Positions 37,916 to 45,820 of a stretch of 64,000 bases of DNA are shown here, piece by piece (position 1 is the stretch's first letter; every line of letters starts with the position of its first letter). The notes beneath the pieces were generated by a model, which ran no database searches, was not told the origin of the DNA, and saw nothing but the letters and a program-made list of their open reading frames with translations. The translations under genes were made by a program, and so were the position numbers. The stretch lies in assembly GCF_036057275.1 (NCBI RefSeq), contig NZ_CP107945.1, positions 992,001 through 1,056,000 of the forward strand, in the 5' to 3' direction. The stretch is from Streptomyces sp. NBC_00390. Its GTDB lineage: Bacteria > Actinomycetota > Actinomycetes > Streptomycetales > Streptomycetaceae.

Positions 37916-39136
37916 ATGAACGACGGCCTCATCCTCTATGTCCCCGCCGTGGTCCTGATCGCCGCACTGATGACCAAGCTGCCCTCGCTCCGGCGAACCT
38001 GGCACGACCCCATGATGCGGTCGGTGTGCGCGCTCCTCCTTGTGGGGTGCGCCGTGCTGGTCCTGGCAGCACCGCCGACGATCGCCGCGGTCAACGACCT
38101 GACCGGCGTCACGAACTTCTCCGCGCCGCTGGTGTACTGCGTCCTGTCGGCCTTCAGCGGATCCTGCATCCTGCTGATCATCAACTGGCGCGGCGGGCCC
38201 CCGGAACAGGTGCGGCGCTCGTCCATGGTGTGCATCTGCGCGTACGCGTGCGTGAGCGCCACCATCGTGGTGCTCTTCACGCTGGGCGAGGCTCCGGTCG
38301 AGCGTCTGCGTGATCTGGACACCTACTACGCCACCACACCGTTCATCCGCGAGATGATCATGACGTATCTGGTCGCCCACGCGGTCGGCAGTGTGGTCCT
38401 CACCTTCCTGTGCCGGCGCTGGCTGCGTGAGGTCGACGGAACCCTGCGCACGGGACTGGGGTTCATCGTTCTCGGCGGCTCGCTGGACGTCGGCTACCTG
38501 ACGACGAAGTTCATCGCTGTCTTCGCACGGTGGAGCGGCCGCGACTGGGACTACCTGAGCACGTACGTCGCCCCGCCACTGGCGTCCGCGGCCGCCCTCA
38601 TGGTCGGTATCGGGTTCATCCTGCCTCTCGTCGGACAACGGGCCTCCTCGGCCTGGCGCGCCTTCCTGAAGTACCGGCATCTGCGGCCGCTGTGGCTGGA
38701 ACTGCAAGGCTCGGCGAAGTCCGCGTCCGCCACGATGAAGATCGCGTGGTGGTCGCCGATCGGCCTGCGCCTGACCCACCGCGAGGCAGCGATCCACGAC
38801 GGTCTGCTCACCATCGCCCCGTTCCTCAGCGGCGCGGTGCGCGACAGCGTCCGGGCCGCGGCGCTCTCCCAGGGGCATCCCCCCACAACAGCCGATGTGA
38901 TCGCGGAGGCCGCCATGATCACCTCGGCGTGCCGGACGCACGCGGGAACGGCCTCGGAGGCGCCACCGCCGGACGGCGTTCCCGAGGGCCCCGGACTCGT
39001 CTACCCCGAGGGCCCCGCACTCGCCTACACGGTCGACTCGGACCGCCTGGTCCTGCTGTCCCGCACCGTCCAGCGAAGCCATCTCGTCGCCGCCGAGTGG
39101 CACTCACCGACGCCAGAGGGCGCCGTCCACGAGTGA
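37916..39136 (+). CDS. MAB_1171c-like multi-pass membrane protein 2
   Basis: A 406-residue paralogue of the protein at 35256-36446 with the same seven-segment plan and the shared blocks NWRGGPPE, PVERLRDLDTYYATTP, and FARWSGRDWDYLSTYVAPP against ARWTGRDWDALSTDVAPP. The soluble tail differs more and ends in an acidic, Pro-rich stretch. The two copies bracket the FAD oxidoreductase, which hints that they may act as a pair. No function is established. Confidence 0.8.
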   Translation: MNDGLILYVPAVVLIAALMTKLPSLRRTWHDPMMRSVCALLLVGCAVLVLAAPPTIAAVNDLTGVTNFSAPLVYCVLSAFSGSCILLIINWRGGPPEQVRRSSMVCICAYACVSATIVVLFTLGEAPVERLRDLDTYYATTPFIREMIMTYLVAHAVGSVVLTFLCRRWLREVDGTLRTGLGFIVLGGSLDVGYLTTKFIAVFARWSGRDWDYLSTYVAPPLASAAALMVGIGFILPLVGQRASSAWRAFLKYRHLRPLWLELQGSAKSASATMKIAWWSPIGLRLTHREAAIHDGLLTIAPFLSGAVRDSVRAAALSQGHPPTTADVIAEAAMITSACRTHAGTASEAPPPDGVPEGPGLVYPEGPALAYTVDSDRLVLLSRTVQRSHLVAAEWHSPTPEGAVHE

Positions 39137-39162
39137 CACCACGACGGCCGTCACCGGCGTAT

Positions 39163-39263
39163 GCAGCTACACCGCAGCCTGGCGTGCAGCTGCGCCGAAA
39201 GGGGGTGGCCCCGAAATTGCGTAGCTACACCCGAAGGAGTGCTGATGACTGAGGTAGCTACAC
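39163..39263. promoter_or_regulatory. Repeated GTAGCTAC palindromes, candidate operators
   Basis: GTAGCTACAC occurs at 39221-39230 and 39254-39263 (33 bp apart) and with one mismatch (GCAGCTACAC) at 39163-39172. GTAGCTAC is a perfect 8-bp palindrome. Both perfect copies lie just upstream of the ATG at 39281, as expected for autoregulatory sites of a small ribbon-helix-helix-type protein. Confidence 0.55.
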
Positions 39264-39280
39264 CTCGATACGGTGCGGGC

Positions 39281-39490
39281 ATGTCGCCCAACGTACCCAA
39301 GACCCCGCCCCGCCAGATCCGCATCGGAGACGAGTGGTACGAGCTCGACGCTGCCGCCAGGAGCATGGGCACCGAGCGCGCAGCGCTGGTCCGCGAGTTC
39401 ATCCCCTGGTACCCCCGCCGGCCTGGGGCCAAGCTCCCCGCCCGGCCCGACGTCGAGGCGTGGCAGACCAGCGGGGAGCCGACCACGTGA
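39281..39490 (+). CDS. Small ribbon-helix-helix-like DNA-binding protein of mobile-element type
   Basis: A 69-residue protein with PRQIRIGDEWYELDAAARSMG followed by a helix and FIPWYPRRPGAKLPARP. The beta-strand-then-two-helices pattern suggests a ribbon-helix-helix fold. Such proteins are common in streptomycete integrative elements and phage remnants. ATG 39281 is preferred because the in-frame ATG at 39245 would place one palindrome inside the gene. The stop overlaps the next start by one base. Confidence 0.6.
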   Translation: MSPNVPKTPPRQIRIGDEWYELDAAARSMGTERAALVREFIPWYPRRPGAKLPARPDVEAWQTSGEPTT

Positions 39491-39747
39491 TGGCGCGCGC
39501 CAAACTGATCCAGGAGCTGCGCCGCGACGGCGCCGGCAACACCGGGACGGGTGCCGCGCTCCTCGTCGAGGACTACGCCCACCAACTCGCCGTCCAGCTG
39601 CGGGAGGCCGGGCACCGCGAGGCCGCGAACCTCATCGACCCCCGCGCCGGGCAGTGCACGTGCGGCGCGCCAGGCGGTGACGACGAAGAGAGCGCACAGG
39701 TGCGCCAGTACTGGGAGCACTCGCGGTCCTGCCCGCAGGGAGGATGA
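39490..39747 (+). CDS. Small zinc-ribbon-like protein of mobile-element type
   Basis: An 85-residue protein. The N-terminal 55 residues are helical (KLIQELRRDG, VEDYAHQLAVQLREAGHREAA) and the end holds CTCGAP and a last Cys in SRSCPQGG, which with nearby His could bind one metal ion. Similar small proteins occur beside the preceding gene type in streptomycete mobile elements. Function is unknown. It is translationally coupled to the preceding gene. Confidence 0.6.
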   Translation: MARAKLIQELRRDGAGNTGTGAALLVEDYAHQLAVQLREAGHREAANLIDPRAGQCTCGAPGGDDEESAQVRQYWEHSRSCPQGG

Positions 39748-39749
39748 CC

Positions 39750-39938
39750 CCCCGACCGCTGATCTGGTGGCGTTCCTGCGTGCCCGCCTCGACGAGGACG
39801 AACAGACCTGCGCGGGGTGTGGTACTTCGCGGCGGTCTTCCCGCCCCGGGTGCGGCAGGCGCTCCCGGCGGGCGCGTCACAGTTCGGGCAGTCGTGAAGT
39901 TCTCCCGCCAGTGCGGCCTGATCGGGCGTGAGATCCAT
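39750..39938 (-). pseudogene. Frameshifted zinc-ribbon protein remnant
   Basis: From ATG 39938 the frame reads MDLTPDQAALAGELHDCPNC, then DAPAGSACRTRGGKTAAKYH, which matches a conserved small streptomycete protein that continues into a FVLVPALREE-like segment. Here the frame is lost at about 39810 and the expected continuation (LFVLVEAG) appears in another frame. I therefore read it as a broken copy. Family recall is from memory, not from a search. Confidence 0.5.
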
Positions 39939-40033
39939 GGCGGCAGCCTCTGAGAGTCCCTTCGAATAACGTGCGGGTTTTGAGGGGACTTTTGCGAACG
40001 GCGACCTGCGGAATCGTGATCGCTCCCCAGGCT

Positions 40034-40065
40034 CTCGCAAACTCTCACAGATGTTCGTTTGCGAG
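40034..40065. repeat. Inverted repeat CTCGCAAAC/GTTTGCGAG
   Basis: A perfect 9-bp inverted repeat (40034-40042 and 40057-40065) with a 14-base spacer, in a less GC-rich stretch between the small mobile-type genes and the SulP terminator. It might be a protein-binding or attachment site; no flanking tRNA gene supports an att site. Confidence 0.4.
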
Positions 40066-40070
40066 AACGG

Positions 40071-40103
40071 CGAGGGACCCCGGCCGGCGGCCGGGGTCCC
40101 TCG
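40071..40103 (-). terminator. Strong hairpin terminator of the SulP gene
   Basis: A perfect 15-bp stem (40071-40085 with 40089-40103, beginning CGAGGGACCCCGGCC) and a 3-base loop lie 18 bases downstream of the SulP stop codon on the minus strand. Confidence 0.8.
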
Positions 40104-40121
40104 CGTGTGGTGGTGCTGGGG

Positions 40122-41624
40122 TCAGTGGCTGGTGAGCTCGCCAGTGAGCTTGCCGTGGAGATCGGCGCTCGGGTCGTTCAGCCCGATGATCTCGACGGTC
40201 TTGCCACGCTGGGCGTACTTGGTCTCGATCGCGTCCAGGGCCGCCACCGAGGAGGCGTCCCAGATGTGCGCGGCGGAGAGGTCGATGATGACCTTGTCGG
40301 GGTCGGTCGCGTAGTTGAACTGGCCGACGAGGTCGTTGGAGGAGGCGAAGAAGAGCTCGCCGGTCACCGAGTACACGACGGTGGCGTTGTCGGGGTCGGT
40401 GACGGCGGTGACGTTGGCGAGGTGGGCGACGCGCTTGGCGAAGATGACCATCGCGGTGACGGAGCCGACGACCACGCCGATCGCGAGGTTGTCGGTGGCG
40501 ACCACGCAGATCACGGTGACGACCATGACGGCGATCTCGCCCGCCGGCATCCGCTTGAGGGTCTTGGGGGCGATGGAGTGCCGGTCGAACGTCGCGAAGG
40601 ACACCATCACCATCACGGCGACCAGGGCGGCCATGGGGATGTCGGAGACGACCGGGCCGAAGACGATGCACAGCACCATCAGGAACACGCCCGCGAGGAA
40701 CGTGGACAGGCGGGTACGGGCGCCGGACACCTTCACGTTGATCATGGTCTGGCCGATCATCGCGCAGCCGCCCATTCCGCCGAAGAATCCGGTGACGATG
40801 TTGGCGATGCCCTGGCCGACGGACTCGCGGGTCTTGGAGGAGTGGGTGTCGGTGATGTCGTCGACCAGCTTGGCCGTCATCAGCGATTCCATGAGACCCA
40901 CCAGTGCCATCGCGAAGGCGTAGGGGGCGACGGTGGTCAGGGTGTCCAGGGTGAACGGCACGTCGGGCAGGCCGGGCACCGGCAGGGAGGACGGCAGGGC
41001 GCCCTTGTCGCCCACGGTCGGCACGGCAATCGCGGCCGCGACCGTGATCACGGTCAGGATGACGATGGAGACCAGCGGCGCCGGGATCACCGTCGTGACC
41101 TTCGGGAAGAACACCATCAGCGCGAGGCCGCCGACAATCAGCGGGTAGACGGCCCATGGGACGTCATGCATCTCGGGGACCTGAGCCATGAAGATCAGGA
41201 TGGCGAGGGCGTTGACGAAGCCGACCATCACCGAGCGCGGAACGAACCGCATCAGCTTGGCGACCCCGAGGGCGCCGAGCGCGACCTGGATGACACCGGC
41301 CAGGATGACGGCGGCGACCAGGTACCCGAAACCGTGCTCACGGTTCAGGGGTGCGATCACGAGCGCGACGGCGCCGGTGGCGGCGGAGATCATTGCCCGG
41401 CGGCCGCCGACGATGGAGATGACCACGGCCATGGTGAACGAGGCGAACAGGCCGACCGCGGGGTCGACACCGGCGATGATCGAGAACGAGATCGCCTCCG
41501 GGATCAGGGCCAGGGCGACGACGAGGCCGGCCAGGATCTCGGTACGCCAGACTTTCGGGTTGTTCAGCCAGTCCGGGCGCAGGCCGCGCAGCCGCGCGGA
41601 GGGGGAAGCAGCGGAGGAAGACAA
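40122..41624 (-). CDS. SulP-family inorganic anion transporter with STAS domain
   Basis: A 500-residue membrane protein with the SulP signature region (LAGLVVALALIPEAISFSIIAGVDP, then GRRAMISAATGAVALV) and about ten to twelve membrane segments, followed by a C-terminal STAS domain (about residues 390-495, with DLSAAHIWDASSVAALD). SulP proteins import sulfate or bicarbonate; the pump type and ion cannot be fixed here. The start appears to be TTG at 41624 (MSSSAASPSARLRGL), with only a weak AGG upstream, so a slightly later start is possible. A MerR regulator is encoded divergently and probably controls it. Confidence 0.92.
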   Translation of the reverse strand: MSSSAASPSARLRGLRPDWLNNPKVWRTEILAGLVVALALIPEAISFSIIAGVDPAVGLFASFTMAVVISIVGGRRAMISAATGAVALVIAPLNREHGFGYLVAAVILAGVIQVALGALGVAKLMRFVPRSVMVGFVNALAILIFMAQVPEMHDVPWAVYPLIVGGLALMVFFPKVTTVIPAPLVSIVILTVITVAAAIAVPTVGDKGALPSSLPVPGLPDVPFTLDTLTTVAPYAFAMALVGLMESLMTAKLVDDITDTHSSKTRESVGQGIANIVTGFFGGMGGCAMIGQTMINVKVSGARTRLSTFLAGVFLMVLCIVFGPVVSDIPMAALVAVMVMVSFATFDRHSIAPKTLKRMPAGEIAVMVVTVICVVATDNLAIGVVVGSVTAMVIFAKRVAHLANVTAVTDPDNATVVYSVTGELFFASSNDLVGQFNYATDPDKVIIDLSAAHIWDASSVAALDAIETKYAQRGKTVEIIGLNDPSADLHGKLTGELTSH

Positions 41625-42053
41625 GGAAGCAGGTACCTGTCGTGCTCGGGCACACCCCGCTCAGAACAGGCCAGGGGCGTACAGGAAGATGCGGAAGGGC
41701 CGGCCGGCACCCCGCGGACGGCACGCAGCAGGGGCGGGCCGGAAGTCAGAGAACGGGACGGAGCCGGAGTTGCGCAGACGCGCGGCACCGGGCGGCTCAC
41801 ATCCAGAGGCGAAGCGTCACGGCGGGCAGGCGGCGGCGATCGGAGTCATGGGCTCGCGCACGCTCTCTCCTGCAAGAATCGGATCTTCGCCGGGGGCACC
41901 GTCGCGGCCCGGACACGGCAGTAGCGGAGCACCATGGGCCGCCCTCGCCACCAGCAACTCTACCCTAACGTTAGAGTAGAGATCGGCGGGCCGCACAGGA
42001 CGCGCCCCGCCACGACGAGAAGGGCCAGGACCGCGGGCGTGGACGACAGGCAC
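41625..42053. other. Divergent region between SulP and MerR genes
   Basis: A 429-bp region. The only clear element is the MerR-type dyad at 41958-41981 near the MerR start. The 330 bp between it and the SulP start hold no gene I could support; they would form a long leader if SulP is transcribed from the dyad. Confidence 0.5.
41958..41981. promoter_or_regulatory. MerR-type operator dyad
   Basis: A 24-bp near-perfect dyad: outer arms CTCTAC and GTAGAG, centre CTAACGTTAG, with one mismatch pair. This is the form of MerR-family operators. It lies 73 bases upstream of the MerR start. Confidence 0.7.
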
Positions 42054-42449
42054 ATGCAGATCGGCGAGGTCGCCGCGCGGACGGAGCTGTCCCTGCGCAC
42101 CATCCGGCACTACGAGGAGACCGGCCTGGTCGTCCCCTCGGCACGCTCCCAGGGAGGCTTCCGCCTCTACACCGAGAACGACGTCGCCCGCCTCATGGTC
42201 ATCCGCCGCATGAAGCCGCTGGGCTTCACCCTCGACCAGATGCGCGACCTGCTGGAGGCCACCGACCGCCTCGATGCCGGCGAGGCACTCGACGCCGCCG
42301 AGCGCGATGCCCTCCTGGAGCGCGTACGGACCTATCAGCAGGCCGCAACCGAGCAGGTGGAGAAGCTGCGGGTCCAGCTCTCCCGGGCCGAGGACTTCGC
42401 GGCCACCCTGGGCGCCCGCCTGGAGCACAACGTCCCCGCCGTTTCCTGA
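42054..42449 (+). CDS. MerR-family transcription regulator
   Basis: A 131-residue regulator with the MerR winged helix (MQIGEVAARTELSLRTIRHY, then EETGLVVPSARSQGGFRLY) and a C-terminal coiled coil (ALLERVRTYQQAATEQVEKL). There are no Cys clusters, so a metal sensor of the MerR/CueR kind is unlikely. GTG 42039 is an alternative start five codons upstream. It is divergent from the SulP gene with a MerR dyad between, so control of itself and SulP is likely. Confidence 0.88.
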   Translation: MQIGEVAARTELSLRTIRHYEETGLVVPSARSQGGFRLYTENDVARLMVIRRMKPLGFTLDQMRDLLEATDRLDAGEALDAAERDALLERVRTYQQAATEQVEKLRVQLSRAEDFAATLGARLEHNVPAVS

Positions 42450-42569
42450 ACCCGCGGCAGCCTGACAAGGCTCCCGGCTCACGAGCCGGCCAGGAGCGGT
42501 ACCGGCCTCGCACAGGCCGCGGAGGCGTCGCGGCTGTCGAGGACCACCACCCCGCGATCTTCAAGCTTC

Positions 42570-42586
42570 GGCCGGCCCCCGGCCGG
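42570..42586 (+). terminator. Candidate terminator after MerR gene
   Basis: CGGCCGG and CCGGCCG pair around CCC, with a weak outer AAGC/GCTT extension. It is about 120 bases downstream of the MerR stop, in a 310-bp gene-free stretch (42450-42759). Confidence 0.35.
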
Positions 42587-42694
42587 CGCTTCGCCCCGGA
42601 CAACGATCCGGCTCCCAGGGAGAGACGCCGGGGCTCCCTACTCGTCGTCGTCCTCATCGAGTTCGCGAACGAACAATCCGGGCGGAAACGGCGA

Positions 42695-42730
42695 AGCCCC
42701 CTGCCGACGGGGGGGGTGCGGCAGGGGGCT
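42695..42730 (-). terminator. Hairpin terminator of the small membrane protein gene
   Basis: AGCCCCCTGCCG (42695-42706) pairs perfectly with CGGCAGGGGGCT (42719-42730). It lies 29 bases downstream of the stop of the minus-strand gene at 42760. Confidence 0.7.
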
Positions 42731-42759
42731 CCACGGTCCACACTACTCCGCGGCCACGG

Positions 42760-43116
42760 TCACTTCCCGATGCGGACCTTGTCGTTGTCCAGCAGCGCTG
42801 TGTGCGTCGCGGCCGTGACGATCAGCATTACCAGGAGGAAGCCCACGAACGGGCTGTCCTCGTCGGGGCCGACCACGGCCGTACTGATGCCGAGGATGAG
42901 CACCTCGACCGCGACGTACACGACGGCAACCCAGGGCTTGATCACACCCTTCACCGCGGCAACGACGAACGGGACCGCCGCGCCGATGCTTACGGTGACA
43001 ATGGGCACCATGGTCCAGATCACCTTCGCGACGGTCGAGTTGAACATCCGCGGCCGGGCGTTCGGCACCGGGGTCGTGACGTATGGGCTGGGCTGGGGCT
43101 GGTACGAATTACTCAT
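42760..43116 (-). CDS. Small membrane protein of unknown function
   Basis: A 118-residue protein with a Pro/Gln/Tyr-rich start (MSNSYQPQPSPYVTTPVP) and about three hydrophobic segments: VIWTMVPIVTVSIGAAVPFVV, PWVAVVYVAVEVLILGIST and VGFLLVMLIVTAATHTALL. The end is charged. No family was recognised. It is flanked by its own terminator and stands alone, next to a degenerate region upstream. Confidence 0.7.
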   Translation of the reverse strand: MSNSYQPQPSPYVTTPVPNARPRMFNSTVAKVIWTMVPIVTVSIGAAVPFVVAAVKGVIKPWVAVVYVAVEVLILGISTAVVGPDEDSPFVGFLLVMLIVTAATHTALLDNDKVRIGK

Positions 43117-43394
43117 GGCTGCCCTCTGAATTCGAGTGTGCGGAGGGGTGATTGTCCGCCCGTCGTAGGGTTGGGCGATGGCGGTGTGACAGTCCGGGTA
43201 CCCGGTGTTCGAGGATCAATTGCTCCGCTCGGCGCGGGCTTGCGGCGGTGGCAGCCGTCGCGGCTGCTCTGGTACGTCGTCTCGAGTCCGGTCGCGCGCG
43301 GGTCTCCGGCGGCGAAGCGTGCGGGCATGGTGCCCGGCACCTGCGTGGCAGTCATGCCGGGCATGACCCGGCGCAGCTTCAGTGCGGTGCCCGG

Positions 43395-43628
43395 TCAAGG
43401 CACGTCGGCCCGTACAGGCTCGCCGAACCGTCCGTCCGTGTGGGTCACGTACTTCGGGGTGAACTGGCCCTCGCCGGTAATGGCACCGGAGATCTTCTCG
43501 CCCGGCGCGAGGTCCACAACGGCTATCTGGTTCTTGTCGGCTCCCAGCTCCGCCGGATGCTTCGTGCCGCGGGTGTCGTTGATCGCGATGGAGCAGGGGT
43601 CACAGTGGCACGCCTGGAGGACTACCTG
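43395..43628 (-). pseudogene. Coding-like open frame without start, probable gene remnant
   Basis: The minus frame from 43628 down to the TGA at 43395-43397 has strong G/C third positions and a credible protein pattern (CHCDPCSIAINDTRGTKHPA, then LAPGEKISGAITGEGQFTPK, ending GEPVRADVP), but it is closed upstream by a TGA at 43629-43631 and has no ATG or GTG. This looks like the 3' part of a decayed gene. No family was recognised. The surrounding 43117-43809 otherwise holds nothing I can support. Confidence 0.4.
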
Positions 43629-43809
43629 TCATTCAGCCCCTTGGAGCGGCGGACGAACCCACCGCGACGACACCGGCCACCAGGCTTCGTCGAAGCTGCC
43701 AGGAACGCGGGCTCGCGCACCTGCCGCACGCCGAGCAGCGTGCTGCCTCGGCTTCGCAGCATCGGCTCCTGCAGACCCGAAGGGTCAACTCCCCGGCACC
43801 AGAGGGGCC

Positions 43810-44874
43810 TTACCCGCCGGAGACCGCCCGCAGATGGGACTTGCCGCGGCTCACACCCGGCGCCACCACGGCCGGGTTCTCGCGCAGCACCAGCGTCACC
43901 CGGGTGAACCCCTTCTCCTGAAGGGTCTTCGGCGTTTCGTCGACGATGCGGCAGTCCGTGCGGCCCCACCTCGGGTCGGGGTGGTTCACCCGCCGCACCG
44001 CTCCGTCGTGGTCGACGGCCGCGGCGCCCACGGCCCGCACCCAGTGCGGCAGTCCGCACACATAGGCCGCGTCCATGATCGGGTCCTGGGCGATCTCGTC
44101 ACGAATGGCCTGAAGTGTACGGTCCTCGCCGTCGCGCTCGAGGGCACAGGCGAACTGTGCCATCAGCGGCAGACACCAGCCCGTCTCGTGCTCGGCGAGT
44201 ACCGCCGGAGCATCCGGGTGGAACAGCGCGAACCGGAGGAAGTTCTGCTGCGGCATGGCGGTGGGGTGCGGCCCGATGGCACGGAAGAGGGCATCGAAGG
44301 CGGGGTTGGCGTGCGCCACGTCCCAGTGCCGGTCGAACAGCATCGACGGCAGCGGAACGGCATCCATCAGGGCCGCGTAGTCGCGCAGATAGGCCCCGGT
44401 CTCGGGGTCGGCCGGGTCCGCCGGAGCGGTCGGCGAGGCGGGGACGGGCGGCCGTACGGGCACCGGCGGGTGGACCGGCGGTGCCGGCCGCGCGGGAACG
44501 GGGCGGCGTGCGGGCGAGGAGGGCGGCACCGGTCCCGAGGGCCGGACCGGCGCACTGAAGTCATCGGACTTGTCCCGGCCGGCGACGAACCGGATCAGCT
44601 CGGCACCCAGTCGCTCGTCCATCTCAAGGGCCACGACCATGGCGCCCACCATCTCGTCGGACCAGGTCAGATCGGGTGAGCGTTCCCAGGTGCCGTAGGT
44701 GTAGGCGCTGAGGTCCAGGCGGGCGGCCACGTCCTCCAGGCTCAACCCCAACTCCTCCCTGCGCCGTCTGAGGACGTCGCCGAGCCGCCCGGTCCGGGCC
44801 GTGCCGCGTGTGGTGCCGGCACACGCCAGACGTCCGTGGACACCTGGCCGCTCGACGCCTGCCTCATTTGTCAT
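43810..44874 (-). CDS. XRE-family regulator with MmyB-like ligand-binding domain
   Basis: A 354-residue regulator. The N-terminal helix-turn-helix (about residues 28-85) reads LGDVLRRRREELGLSLEDVA. A Pro-rich linker of about 50 residues follows, then the MmyB-like domain (AALMDAVPLPSMLFDRHWDV, then NFLRFALFHPDA), a PAS-like sensor of fatty-acid-like ligands known from MmyB of the methylenomycin system. The C-terminal segment is CRIVDETPKTLQEKGFTRVT. It is divergent from the HTH-peptidase module at 45121 and may regulate it; this is inference. ATG 44874 is taken, with 44886 as an alternative. Confidence 0.85.
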   Translation of the reverse strand: MTNEAGVERPGVHGRLACAGTTRGTARTGRLGDVLRRRREELGLSLEDVAARLDLSAYTYGTWERSPDLTWSDEMVGAMVVALEMDERLGAELIRFVAGRDKSDDFSAPVRPSGPVPPSSPARRPVPARPAPPVHPPVPVRPPVPASPTAPADPADPETGAYLRDYAALMDAVPLPSMLFDRHWDVAHANPAFDALFRAIGPHPTAMPQQNFLRFALFHPDAPAVLAEHETGWCLPLMAQFACALERDGEDRTLQAIRDEIAQDPIMDAAYVCGLPHWVRAVGAAAVDHDGAVRRVNHPDPRWGRTDCRIVDETPKTLQEKGFTRVTLVLRENPAVVAPGVSRGKSHLRAVSGG

Positions 44875-45120
44875 CGAGAACGCCACCCTTCTCGAAGGCT
44901 CTCGAAGTCCCGCTGCGGTAGCCCCGTTTGGATCTTCACACCGCGTGGCGATCCTGCTACCGCGACCGAGGCCATGTCAACTATCGTGGCATTCCGCGCC
45001 GTTGAACGCGCGATTCGCGCCACAGCTGTGGCAAGACCTGGCTGCATTCCCTCGAAGCGGTTAATCTCCCGGCAGCCCCTTGTGTGCGGGGCTACTTCGT
45101 GTGATCTAGGAGACCTACTG

Positions 45121-45759
45121 GTGACAGACGGCTTCTCGGTTCCGGGTCCGACGGCCGCCGCAGGCCTGCTGGCGGCATCGGTTGCCCGGGTCACCGAACT
45201 CGCGGACAAGCTCGGCCTGAGCCACGGCGAGGTCTTCGACGTCCATCGGCTCTCCGATGCCTCGGGCGTCCCGGCCGATGTGGTGGCCGCCCTGCTCGCA
45301 GGGCGGCCCGCAGGCGAACCCGACCTCCAGGCACGGTTCTTGCAGCGTTTCGACCTGCTTCGCAGAACGCGGCTCAAGGCCAACGGCCGCCGCTACACGC
45401 AGCAGGAGATCGCCGACGGTGCCGGCATGTCCCGGCAGCAGGCCGGGGCACTCATCAACGGCGACCGCCGACCGACCATGGAGCACTGCGACGCCATCCA
45501 GCGCTTCTTCCAGGTGCACGCCGGCTTCCTGACAGCCGATGACGCCGACGCGCTCAACACCGCCCTCCAGCGCACCGAACAGGGTCTGCTTCAAGACTTC
45601 GCGGGAGAAAGCGACCCGCTGGAGCGTCTGTTGCAGGACCATGGGGTGCGCGGCATCGCCTGGCGTGCGGCCCAACTGCCTACGGACAAACACCGGGACA
45701 AGGTCACCGAGTGGCTCGACATGCTCCTGGAGAGCGTCAAGCCGACAGACCAGCCCTGA
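45121..45759 (+). CDS. HTH (XRE-like) regulator paired with a HExxH peptidase
   Basis: A 212-residue paralogue of the protein at 34591-35190, with the same order of blocks: GEVFDVHRLSDASGVPADVV, then LRRTRLKANGR, the helix-turn-helix YTQQEIADGAGMSRQQAG, and AIQRFFQVHAGFL. The GTG start follows CTAGGAGACC, very like the site before the paralogue. In many actinomycetes this type of regulator precedes an ImmA/IrrE-like peptidase and a MAB_1171c membrane protein. Here the peptidase follows after 61 bases but the membrane protein does not. Confidence 0.78.
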   Translation: MTDGFSVPGPTAAAGLLAASVARVTELADKLGLSHGEVFDVHRLSDASGVPADVVAALLAGRPAGEPDLQARFLQRFDLLRRTRLKANGRRYTQQEIADGAGMSRQQAGALINGDRRPTMEHCDAIQRFFQVHAGFLTADDADALNTALQRTEQGLLQDFAGESDPLERLLQDHGVRGIAWRAAQLPTDKHRDKVTEWLDMLLESVKPTDQP

Positions 45760-45820
45760 TTTCCGGACAGGCTTTGGATTCGTACGTGTCTCAACAGGTG
45801 CCGACGGGGAGAGGAGAGCA

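Noticed and set aside
40059..41924. Plus-strand 621-codon frame opposite SulP
   Set aside because: It is Asp/His/Gly-rich low complexity produced by antisense reading of membrane-protein codons.
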